Origin: Ostrinia nubilalis
Lineage: Eukaryota; Arthropoda; Insecta; Lepidoptera; Crambidae
Direction: 5' to 3'
Length of the DNA stretch: 64,000 nucleotides
Assembly (NCBI RefSeq): GCF_963855985.1
Contig: NC_087110.1
Coordinates: 6,749,001-6,813,000 of the forward strand
Of the stretch, positions 1-9,700 are shown one piece after another; position 1 is the first letter of the stretch, and the number at the start of each line of letters is the position of its first letter. Position numbers and translations under genes: made by a program. The notes beneath the pieces are model-generated. The model saw only the letters and a program-made list of their open reading frames with translations, was not told the DNA's origin and searched no databases.

Positions 1-625
1 GTGTTTGATTTTTTTTAAGAATAAGAGGTCAATAAAAAAACTAAATTTGCCAGAGCAGTATTTAATCAACTCAAAAGGTACTTTCACATAATATCTAAAG
101 ACTTTTATAAAATGCTTTTAACATAAAGTACATTTTTTTACATAAGAATTTTTTTACTCGTTTCGAAAGTCTATCTATCTCATTCTTTTATAGAAATAGC
201 CTGAACTGTGAAGTTTTCATTGACCGTGTCAAGACCAGACAAAGTGAACCAAAACTAGGTTGAAAACGGTTCCACGAATCTATTGATATTCCTAGTCCCT
301 TTAAACTCTATTATTTAAATTCCTTTCACCTTAGATGCAACGACGTAAACTTATAAAAGACGGGATCTCAAAAACTGCAGTCCAACGTCTTATGAATTTT
401 CTTACGTTATGAATATGAAAAGGTGATTGCGCTATCGGAATTTGTCTTTTCCTTAAGAAAATTCATTTCAGCATGCTAAGAAGGTACAAGGTGGATTATG
501 AATATTTATACGCGGATTTTGTATAGATAGAGAATTGGAGGTTGTAAATACTTATAAAGAAAATAGATTGAGCTTTTAAGAGCGTGGTGGAGACGCCTCT
601 TCGTCTTGGCGAGCGTGGTTCTATC

Positions 626-737
626 TCATCATCATCATTATTTTATGCCACAGGACGTCCACTACTGAACATAGGCCTCCCCCAATGACTTTCGCATCGC
701 CCGGTTGGTAGCGGCCTGCATCCAGCGCCTTCCTATC
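626..737 (-). repeat. RTE-type LINE 3' fragment, (ATG)n-tail family
   Basis: The (CAT)n run followed by the block TCAGCCA-like, GGACGTCCACTGCTGAACAT, AGGCCTCCCCCAATG and GGTAGCGGCCTGC is, on the minus strand, the last codons of an RTE-type polyprotein (ending like EAYVQQWTSYG, stop) followed by an (ATG)n tail. The copy is 5'-truncated and degenerate (CCACAGGACG, ACTACTGAAC). No clean target duplication is seen. Confidence 0.75.
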
Positions 738-863
738 ATTATACAAATATTCATCAAAATAGGTACATTAACGTCTGCGTTTTACGTTAACTGACATACA
801 TTTATGCTTTTAGTATCTATCCAAATTCTAAGCCGAATTTTCCGAAAGTACCAATATTATCGT

Positions 864-1090
864 CATCATCATCATCATTTCAAGCAGGATCTGGACGTCC
901 CCAGCTGAAGATAGGTAGACCTGCCCCAATGATTTTTAGATCCTTTCTTAAGCAGTGGACGTCATTTGGCTGAAACGAACGAACGAAATAGCTTGCATCC
1001 AGCGCCTTCCTGCATAAGGTCAGCTGTCCATCTTATGAGACGTGTTACGCTCCGTTTTCTAGTACGTCACCTTCATTTTCAGAACCTTGC
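864..1090 (-). repeat. RTE-type LINE 3' fragment, (ATG)n-tail family, with a nested scrap
   Basis: A diverged minus-strand copy of the same 3' end begins at a (CAT)n run and extends to a CAGAACCTTGCC-like block. At about 949-987 it is interrupted by a 39-bp plus-strand piece (AGCAGTGGACGTCATTTGGC, then tail GAACGAACGAA). That piece is the extreme 3' end of the related (AACG)n-tail family, so one RTE scrap has landed inside another. Confidence 0.65.
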
Positions 1091-1335
1091 CGTGTCATTA
1101 TTATAAAAACTTACTACGCTTAAAACAGAGGCTGTAGATGTTTTATAAAAAATAATGAAACATCTATCTCATAAAATAACCGTTCAGAATTTTCTTCCGA
1201 TGTCGTCATGATAATATTGTATAATAATAAATTTCCTTAACGAACAGCTGTTTGACTTTCCGTCTGGCTGGGCAGCGTTATGACGTGTTTTCTTAGTCGT
1301 ATCAGAAAAAGGTTATCGTGAATAATTTCGTATCA

Positions 1336-2158
1336 GATATTCTAAAGGATAGTGCCAGGGTCTGGACCAAGTGCTGCCCTGAATCAACTCATAGTGCATT
1401 TTGTTCCTCAGGGCAATATTAATGTGTAAACCGAAGCGCACTGAAATCTATCCCTGGAGTTAAGAGAAAAAAAGAGTTTTGTTTTGAATTATTTACATAC
1501 AAAATATCATCGATATATACGTACTACGCATAAGATTTCGTGATTTTGGCATTAAATAACACTCGCTATGTTGAACTTAACCATACTTCATCCGTACACC
1601 TTACTTTAGTGCGATTTAGACATTCTTTATAAGCGATCTAGCGCTGTTGCAATAGTTTGGTTAGTTGACAGAAATCATTATTTCCAAAATGAAGCAAGAA
1701 GTTTTAGTTCTCTATCCTTGCGAAAAATCAATTTATTAGTGTATTACAATCGATTATTGAAGTTATTGTAAGGTAAAACTTCTTGCTCCATTTTGGAAAT
1801 AATTAATTTCGGTCAACTAACCAAACTACTGCAACAGCGCTTGATCGCTTATAAATAATGTCGAAGTCGTACTAAGGTAAGGTGTACGGATGCAGTATGG
1901 TTAAGTTCAACATAGCGAGTGTTATTTAATGCCAAAATCGCGAAATCTTATGCGTAGTAGGTATACATCGATGATATTTTGCATGTAAATAATTCAAAAC
2001 AAAACTCTTTTTTTCTCTTAACTCCAGGTATAGATATCAGTGCGCTCCGGTTTACAGATTAGTATTGGCCTGAGGAACAAAATGCACTATAGTTTCATTC
2101 TGGGCAGCACTTGGTCCAACTTCCATACATGGATTGGCACTGTCCTTTAGATGATATT
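1336..2158. mobile_element. Foldback element, about 0.82 kb, with arms of about 370 bp
   Basis: The left arm (1336-1706) and right arm (about 1774-2158) are inverted copies. Landmarks repeat in mirror order: CTAAAGGATAGTGCCA, GGACCAAGTGCTGCCC, AATGCACTAT-like, GTTAAGAGAAAAA, ATCATCGATGTATAC-like, AACACTCGCTATG, AACTTAACCATAC, GTACACCTTAC, GGTTAGTTGAC and AAGAAGTTTTA. The loop is about 67 bp of AT-rich DNA. There is no ORF. The arms have accumulated substitutions and small indels, so this is older than the foldbacks at 44-47.6 kb. The transposon class is unknown; a foldback or MITE is the best description. Confidence 0.75.
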
Positions 2159-2718
2159 TTAGTGATATTACTAGGCAGAGATCACTTAACCAAATATTTT
2201 ATCGAAGAGTGACGGAAGCTAAAACATTTCATATTTCTTTGTATTAGATAGGTTAGGCTTGATTTCCTTCCCCAAAAACTCTTCAATTTCTGAAAAAATC
2301 TACATGACAGTGTTGACAGCTCACAAAGAATAATTTGTCAATTGGTACATACTGATATCAATAGGGATAATTTTATACTTGCCTCATATTTTTAAGATAA
2401 AAAGCAAGAATAGGTAGGTATTACGTTAGACCAACATTTTAACCCAGCACGAAGAACCTACATCAAATTTATTGCCTTAAAAAATTACAAAATTCGTTAC
2501 AAGTAGCGCAAAAAAGTAAATGAGCCGTTGTTACCGTGCGCGCCCCGTTACAAAGGCCCCGTTTAGAAGAGAATGATTCGTGAAATTTTTCTTGCACTCC
2601 AATATAAATCTTTTGTAACATTAATACGGTGTAATGTCGACTTAGGAATTGTGATCACGTTCAAGTTCTGACATAATAGAATTAGGTTAAGTAAGATTAG
2701 CCCTCAATTTATTTGGTA
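2159..2718. other. No recognisable feature
   Basis: AT-rich sequence between the foldback and the first Helitron. I see no ORF with recognisable homology, no RNA gene and no obvious repeat boundary. Confidence 0.4.
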
Positions 2719-2947
2719 CTAGCTTTCCACCCGCGGCTTCGCCCCCGTGGAATTTTGTCTGTTACAGAAAAACTTTATCGCGCGCGTCCCTGTTTCAAAA
2801 ACCGGGATAAAAACTATCCTATGTCCTTTCCCGGGACTCAAATGATCTCTATGCCAAATTTCATCAAAATCGGTTCAGTGGTTTAGGCGTGAAAGAGAGA
2901 CAGACAGACAGACAGAGTTACTTTCGCATTTATAATATTAGTATAGA
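2719..2947 (-). mobile_element. Non-autonomous Helitron, full length (229 bp)
   Basis: On the minus strand the element starts TCTATACTAATATTATAAAT, carries a (GTCT)n microsatellite, and ends in a GC-rich hairpin (GGGGGCGAAGCCGCGGG) followed by CTAG. Flanking bases are A and T with no target duplication, as expected for Helitrons. It has no coding capacity. It resembles the short lepidopteran Helitrons described as Lep1-like; that name is from memory and unchecked. Confidence 0.85.
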
Positions 2948-2974
2948 TAGTATACATTCGGTAATTTAGTAAGT

Positions 2975-3413
2975 TTGAAGCCACGATAGCCATGAAGGGG
3001 TGAAGGGGTCAGACTGGCCGACTCGTCAACGTCATCCGAGAAACGCGGGTTCGAACCCCGCTGTCGTTCGTTTCAGCCGACGTCCATTGCTAGACAAAGA
3101 CCTCCCCCAAGGATTTCCACAAAGACCGGTCCTGCACGGCATCTCCCGCGATCTTCACCAGATCGTCGGTCCACCTAGCGCGAAGACGTAGTGTGGCAGA
3201 CACTACGTCTTCCGGCTCGTGGTCGCCACTAGAGTAGTTTTCTGCCCCAGCGGCCATCAGTTCTGCGAGCTATGTTCCCCTCCTACTGCCACTTGATGTC
3301 ACTCAAACCCCGCTGACTCTCGACTATTGTGGTGAGCCCACTCGTAAGATAAGCATAATTTTTAACTTAGTACAAGGAACTAACGTGACTATTCGTAATT
3401 TTACGCAATAGAG
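2975..3413 (+). mobile_element. tRNA-headed SINE (family A) interrupted by an RTE insertion
   Basis: The head starts near TTGAAGCCACGATAGCC, has a decayed A-box region (GAAGGGGTCAGACTGGCC) and a B-box match (GGGTTCGAACCCC, 3048-3060). The body resumes at about 3316 (CTATTGTGGTGAGC) and runs to the conserved end (CGTAATTTTACGCAATA). The SINE is flanked by a 12-bp duplication, AATTTAGTAAGT at 2963-2974 and AATTTAGGAAGT at 3414-3425 (11/12). The middle is occupied by an RTE fragment with its own duplication. Sister copies lie at 3685, 20707 and 29817. Confidence 0.75.
3064..3305 (-). repeat. RTE-type LINE 3' fragment, (AACG)n-tail family, nested in a SINE
   Basis: Minus-strand translation gives recognisable RTE C-terminal words (ARRTDGRWGRK, GRPPTRWTDDLVK-like, DRSLWKSLGE) before a short (AACG)n tail. 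It is flanked by the 10-bp perfect duplication AACCCCGCTG at 3054-3063 and 3306-3315, which also marks its insertion point in the SINE. A premature stop is visible in the minus-strand frame, so it is a dead 5'-truncated copy. Confidence 0.85.
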
Positions 3414-3684
3414 AATTTAGGAAGTACCCAAGCCTACCAAACTTAATTACATTATGGGAACAACGTCAGAATTTCTATCAATTCTTGAGGAGAGGATTGC
3501 GAGGGTAAGACACTCAGTCTGATTACTTTGCTACAAATAGAACTTTCACTGGAGGTCACTGGACAGATATGCAAATGTAATTGTCTATAGTTAGTTTTAA
3601 GAGTAGTTAAGGCACAAATTCTGTTTTTATCTCTTTAAAGGTTTTTTAAACATCTTTTCATGGTTTGGATGCCTAAGAAGAGGT

Positions 3685-3852
3685 GTTTTTTTTTTTATAA
3701 AGAATAGGTATTAGTAATTAGTATTGCACAAAACTACTTATAGTCCCGTTAGACCTAAGCGAAAATTATTATGCTTGTGTTAGAAGTGGGCTCAGTACAA
3801 AGTCGAGCGGGATTCGAGTCGGCTAGTCCGACCCCTTCACCGTTCGGCTATC
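3685..3852 (-). mobile_element. tRNA-headed SINE (family A), degenerate copy
   Basis: The minus-strand head at the right end (CGATAGCCGAACGGTGAAGG) matches the family-A A-box region, and the B box is decayed (GATTCGAGTCGG region). The body contains the AAGCATAAT and CTAACGGGACTA blocks shared with 29817-29990, and it ends in a T-rich run at the left. Confidence 0.65.
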
Positions 3853-5465
3853 GTATTTATTAATTTTTTTCTGTATGTCTTACTTAACCTGTAACCTGTA
3901 GCCTATAAAAATAGCATAAAGTTAATGAATCCAGCTCACGCTTATTCATACGGCAGCAAAAAGTTAATATCAAATTCTCCGGCCAACATAAAAACCTCAC
4001 GGCCCACTTTTACCTGGAACTTTGTTCATTAGCAATGCACCTAGCCATTGAAAGTTTAAATCCGAGATAATTGGAGCTATTAAATTTCTTAATTCGCTAA
4101 GCTGGTGTTGCAATTACTTTAATTCGAGTTGTGAACAGGCATAGGAATTAATAGCGATCGAGTGCGTACTAATCCGTTGATAAAGAGAAAAGTTTGGGAA
4201 TTGCCCCATTTTTGGGATGGATGGAGATTTATACCGGTTTCTGTAATATTGTAGGAAGTTTCAGCTTAGTGGGGCAGTCGTTAGTGGTTATTGAAGTTAA
4301 GTACCCCAAAACTGTGATTAATCTGAAGTGTTGATCATTTCTGCTGTTACTGAAAAATTTTCCTCGAATTAGTAGTTCTCGTCGTATTTATATCCTCAGA
4401 CCCTTATATATCCTCTGTTAGGTCGCCTTATTAGTATTTAATTATTTTATCGGATGATCTGACACTTCCAAGCCATGGTTTCGCGGCGACGTTTCATCGG
4501 AAGATCTCATATTTTACGGCTGACTCGACACCTAAAAATTTAAAAAGGAGACAATATTCATCCTCGGATGAAATTTCCTCGGATGAAACGTCACCTAAGT
4601 CGATATGTCTTCCGTAGTCCCTAGCTGAGAAGGTGTAGGTCACAGATCACAGAAACTAAAGGGAGATGTGACAAGGGGGCGGGGCCGGTGTCGCAGCAAT
4701 ATGCCCAAAAATAGAACACATTGCTCGTTACAGCAATGATAACAGCAGCGACGTCATAATGTAAACAGTTTACATTGCATGCGTAACACTAAAGATCATT
4801 CGAACGTCGAGTACTTATACCGCAGTGGATAATGAGCACATAATATTTTGATTACTTTGTGTGTCTGAGTTTCGAAGTCAGCGCATTAGTTGGCATCTCT
4901 CTATACATCTATAGTGTAGGTATTTATCTTCCAACAGTAAATTCTACGAGCTGATTAGATATTCTTTTCTTCTCCGTAGCTTTCGGCTATATCCACAGGC
5001 ATTCAAAGCATTTGGTGCTTTGCCACGTTGAATTTGGTTTATTTTACCTATGAATTAGCCTTAAAATCCAATTCGTGGAATTGAAACGGGAGACCCACGC
5101 TTTTGCTGTAGGCAATTCTCTGTCCTGAATTTATAATTTGCTTCTAACAATACAATACCCTTAATGTTTGAACTGAGTTTTTGTAGGCTCCGTTTGTTTT
5201 TCTATACAGTCGACAGATGATTAGGAAATTGTTTTTTTGTTGCGAAATCAACCATATTACAACTGAATAAGAAACTATAGTGTTTTGCTTGATGTGTTGT
5301 CGCCTGTACCTTACGAGGTACGAAATTCTAATAGGTACAGATAAAAAGATTTTCTAATTAATTTAAAAAGAATTAAAAGGCTTTAAAAGGTCTAAGGTTA
5401 GGTAAGATATCTCTTTCAAAATAATAAGGGACAAACCATTTAACTTACGTAAACAAATAATTTGT
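3853..5465. other. No recognisable feature; possible single-copy DNA
   Basis: No ORF of note and no transposon family recognised. Part (about 3990-4160) is less AT-biased and could be conserved single-copy DNA, but nothing in the sequence assigns a function. A local inverted pair (TTTCATCGGAAGA near 4492 and ATCCTCGGATGAAA near 4560) is too short to classify. Confidence 0.35.
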
Positions 5466-5595
5466 GTTTCAGCCAAATCACGTCCAAGGATTTCCACGAC
5501 GACCGGTTCGGCGCCGCCCGCATTCTGGCACCTCCCGTGACCTTCACCAAATCGTCAGTCCATCTAGTGAGGGCCTGCCCACGCTACGTCTTCCA
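5466..5595 (-). repeat. RTE-type LINE 3' fragment, (AACG)n-tail family
   Basis: Contains TTTCAGCC, CAAGGATTTCCAC, GACCTTCACCAAATCGTC and GGCCTGCCCACGCTACGTC, the minus-strand 3' coding end of the family. It has lost the segment normally between GTCCACTGCTGG and CAAGG. A Helitron starts 12 bp downstream. Confidence 0.7.
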
Positions 5596-5607
5596 TTTTA
5601 TTATGAA

Positions 5608-5800
5608 CTAGCTTTTGCCTGCGGCTTCACCCGCGTTAGTGTCACAGATCGGCATAAATTATAGCCTATTATGTTAATCTGGGATACAAACAATAATACT
5701 GTAAAGTTTCAACAAAATCGGTTTAGTAGTTTTTGCGTGAAAGAGTAACAAACATCCAGACAGACATCCAAACTTTCGCATTTATAATATTTGTAGTATT
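5608..5800 (-). mobile_element. Non-autonomous Helitron, diverged copy
   Basis: The minus-strand 3' end is CTAG (5608-5611) preceded by the hairpin region ACGCGGGTGAAGCCGCAGGC. The body has the conserved AAAATCGGTTTAGTAGTTTT block and a short CAGACA stretch, then the TATAAATGCGAAAG 5' region. The 5' end is fixed only to within a few bases. Confidence 0.75.
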
Positions 5801-5815
5801 ATTAAAGTTGTTTGC

Positions 5816-5878
5816 TCGTTCGTTTCAGCCAAATTACGTCCACTGCTGGACAAAGGCGTTCCCCAAGGATTTCCACTT
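5816..5878 (-). repeat. RTE-type LINE 3' fragment, (AACG)n-tail family, short
   Basis: CGTTCGTTTCAGCC followed by ACGTCCACTGCTGGACAAAG and CAAGGATTTCCAC is the last part of the family's coding end, minus strand, truncated after about 60 bp. Confidence 0.7.
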
Positions 5879-6360
5879 ATGAATCCAAATATGAATTCCT
5901 TATTTTGTTATGAATAAATATTATACTAGTTACTAGATTATACTGGGGTTAATTAATAACAAAATATCAAACTTTGACAAATCCCCATTTATATCTTAAA
6001 AGGTATTATCCACAGAAACTGGGGATCAAAGCGAGCGAATTGGATAGTTCGCAACTTGTAATCTATCTCACCTTCAGTATTTGGACCAAGTAATTGGTGT
6101 TGGTTATTTAGTTTTTCCTGGCCATTTACGTCTAGAAAGTTGGACGCCAATGTCTTGGATATTTGGACAAAGTTAGCAAAGTTGCCAAACTATGTAATGT
6201 GTCATTTTAGAGGTAAAGGCTGAGTCTGTCTTGTTTTTAAGTTAGCTAGTGACGTTACGGTTAAATTAGTTTTGTTTGCTTCAATTAAAACCTAGGATAT
6301 TTTTATGAGATAATTATTACTATAGTGATTCTATGTCTTCTAAGTAAAAAAAATATTGAC

Positions 6361-6541
6361 TAGTATTCTCGAAGCGCCCATTTTGAAGCGCACCTAATGT
6401 TATGTAGTCCTGGTACTTTTTCTCTGTCTTAATAGACATACAGTTCAAAATCTTTATATTAGTAAAAATAGGTGCGCTTCGAGAAATATTTTAGGTGCGC
6501 TTCATTAGGTACGCCTCAAAATATGTGCGCTTCGAATACCT
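6361..6541. mobile_element. Small inverted-repeat element with an iterated GAAGCGCACCTA motif
   Basis: The ends mirror each other (TATTCTCGAAGCGC at left, GCGCTTCGAATACC at right). The 12-mer GAAGCGCACCTA or its reverse complement, with variants, occurs about five times within 180 bp. There is no ORF. The motif iteration suggests transposase-binding repeats of a MITE, but the class is unknown. Confidence 0.6.
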
Positions 6542-6651
6542 TATTTCCCATAACTAATATTCCCATTATATCCTCGAGTCAATTTACATAATACGTAATT
6601 TTGTTTCAGGGATAACAGTAAATATGATACAATCCATTCTGTTTTACACTT

Positions 6652-6772
6652 CATCATCATCATCATCATCTCAGCCATAGGACCGTCCACTGCTGTACAT
6701 AGGCCTCCCCCAATGCTTTCCATGTTGCCCGGTTAGTAGCGGCCTGCGTCCAGCGGCTTCCAGCTACTTTTA
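6652..6772 (-). repeat. RTE-type LINE 3' fragment, (ATG)n-tail family
   Basis: Starts with a (CAT)n run and continues into the family signature up to GCGGCTTCCAGC. It is flanked by TTTTACACTT (6642-6651) and TTTTACATTT (6773-6782), a 10-bp duplication with one mismatch. It lies immediately upstream of the LINE reading frame. Confidence 0.8.
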
Positions 6773-6782
6773 TTTTACATTT

Positions 6783-9700
6783 AGTAGCAAAAAACCAGAA
6801 ATTATTCACAAAACCTATTCAGGTAGACTTTGTAATTTTCTATACATTATTATTACTACGTACCACGACTTTATACTGCGTATTTAGACCACAAGAACTT
6901 GTATGTTTACCACATATCTCCCATGGCAAATTTTACCATAAAAGAAACTTATGTAATCAAAAACCGGATAAATTAAACCTACGCCATATCACTGTACTGA
7001 AACAATATTTGGGTAATTGTAAGTACGTACAAATATCACATACTTTCGTCATACAATTTGTAAAAAATAAAAATCTATTGGTAGGATTTTTGAACCCCGG
7101 CTCGCTCTGTACTCGCCACGATGAGTTTTTGGTCGCTATGCAGCGCCACGCAGCAGACATCGTCGCTATCAACGAGACCTGGCTGCGGGCGGGCGGGGAG
7201 GCGTGCGCGCCATCGCCGCCAGGCTACCGGTTCCGCCACGTGCCGCGCCCGCCCGGAGTTCGTTCTCGCGGTGGTGGCGTTGGATTTTACCTGAAACGAG
7301 GAATTTACGCGCGACTGCTTGATCATCCGGCTTCCTTGTCAGTTGAACAAATGTGGATTAGTCTCAAATTAAATGGCCTTAAACTTGCTGTAGGCACTGC
7401 TTACCGTCCACCATGGTTATGTGTTGATACATTTATTGACGCGTTGACAGAGTCCATTAGTGCATTCTCGGTACACGATCATATTGTCTTGATGGGAGAT
7501 TTTAATATAGACTTGCTAAAACCAGATGATCCAAGCACTAAAAAACTTCACCAGTTCCTTGATTGCATGAATCTCAAACAGTATGTAACAGAGCCGACTC
7601 ACTTTACCGACCATTCAGAAACGTTGTTAGATCTTGTTTGCAGCAGCAGCAAAGTTGTCAAAGTCACGGTTGATCATATACGGGAACTCAGCGGTCATGC
7701 GTTTATATCTTTTGAGATAAATATAAAGAAGCCTAAAATGACACCACGTTGGATAATCTACAGACCGTTAAAAGATATCAACATTGACCAATTCAACAAA
7801 GATTTAGAAAATATACCATGGGACAGTGCACTCTCTCATGACGTAAATGACTCAGTTATTGCCTTCAACGCTCTTCTAAAAAAATTATATGATAACCATG
7901 CTCCCATTAAGAAGTCATATGTTAGAGAACAAAGTTATCCTTGGATAACAGAAACTATAAAAATCATGATGAGACTGAGAGATGATGCACATGCCAAAAG
8001 TCGTCGCACAAAATTGGAAAATCACAAAAAATACTACAAAGAATTAAAGCATATTGTTTCGTTAGCACTCCACAATGAAAAAACTGCTTACTTTCAGCAA
8101 TTTATAAATAAAAATGTCAATGATCCTCGTACACTTTGGAAAAACCTTAAACAAAATATTGTTGACTTCAATAAAAAAAATACAGACTTACCAGATAATA
8201 TGAATAATCCCGACGACATTAACAAACATTTCCTTGCACTCCCTAGCCATAAAGATAATATTAGCATCTCACAACTAACGTACTTCTGTTTTAATCGCTT
8301 TGGTCATAGCAAGTTTAGTTTGAAACCTGTCGATGAAACAACTATTTTTAAAATTATTAGGAATATCACAACCAACGCCCAAGGCATAGATGAAATTTCT
8401 TTGAATATGGTTCTATTAACACTTCCGCAGTCACTCAGTGTTATCACTGCTATCGTGAACATGTCGATCAGCACTGGTACTTTTCCTGAAATATGGAAAG
8501 AGTCTATAATAAAACCAATCCCTAAGACTAGCCATCCCACTGAATTGAAGGACTTAAGACCGATTAGCATTTTGCCCTTTATGTCCAAAATAGTAGAAAA
8601 AGTAGTGTGTCAGCAAATAACAGAATACCTTTCTAACAATAATATTCTACCTCAGAAGCAGTCTGGTTTTAGGAGGGGAAGAAGTACTACAACAGCACTC
8701 TTGGATGTGATAGATGATCTACTGGCGGGGCGAGATGTGGGGGAGGGTGCGGTGTTAGTCTTGCTTGATTACTCTCGCGCATTTGACACTATCAATACAT
8801 CTCTACTTTTGGCTAAACTCATCTACTACGGTTTCGACCACTTAACACTAAAATGGTTTGCAAGTTATTTATTAGGTCGCTCGCAAAGGGTAGAGGTATG
8901 TTTACCTAATGGTACAAAAACACTCTCAGCTAATTCTTTGGTACACCAAGGTGTACCACAAGGTTCTATCCTGGGACCGATTCTTTTTATTCTTTATACT
9001 GCCGATTTGCCAAATTGTGTTATAGACTGTGAACATCACCTGTTTGCTGATGATATGCAAATCTATCTAACATTTAAGCCCGCTGAAACAATTTTATCCA
9101 TAAACCGCATTAACAATGACTTGGAACGAATTGCGAGTTGGTCAGATTCAAATGGTCTTGTTTTAAACCCAGCTAAGACTAAATTTATTATTGTAGGTAC
9201 GAAAACACAAATTAAAATAATAGAATCTTACAATCCTAAAATTGAATTACAAAATAGCAAAATTGAACAAGTAAGTGAGGCCCGAAATTTAGGTGTACAA
9301 ATAGATGGTAATTTACATTTCGAATCACATGTACACAATACGGTAAAACAATGCTACTATAGGTTGAAGGTTTTGTATCAGGTTAGACAGTTTTTGAGTG
9401 AGGGATTGAGAGTTCGGCTATGTGAGACTCTGATTTTATCAAAATTAAATTACGCGGACACAGTAATTGGTGGTTGCCTGCTTGGTCGTACTAAGAAGTT
9501 GATTCAACGCGTGCAGAATTCGTGTGCTAGATACTGTTTCTCCATCCCTCGCAGAGCACACGTGACCCCATATTTAAATAGAAGTGACCTCCTTAACATG
9601 GAGTCACGGCGAGTGATGCATTTTGCGAGTCTTCTCTTTGGAGTGATTAATCACGAGAGTCCTCCCTATCTGTTCAACAAATTAAAATTCACGCAACGCC

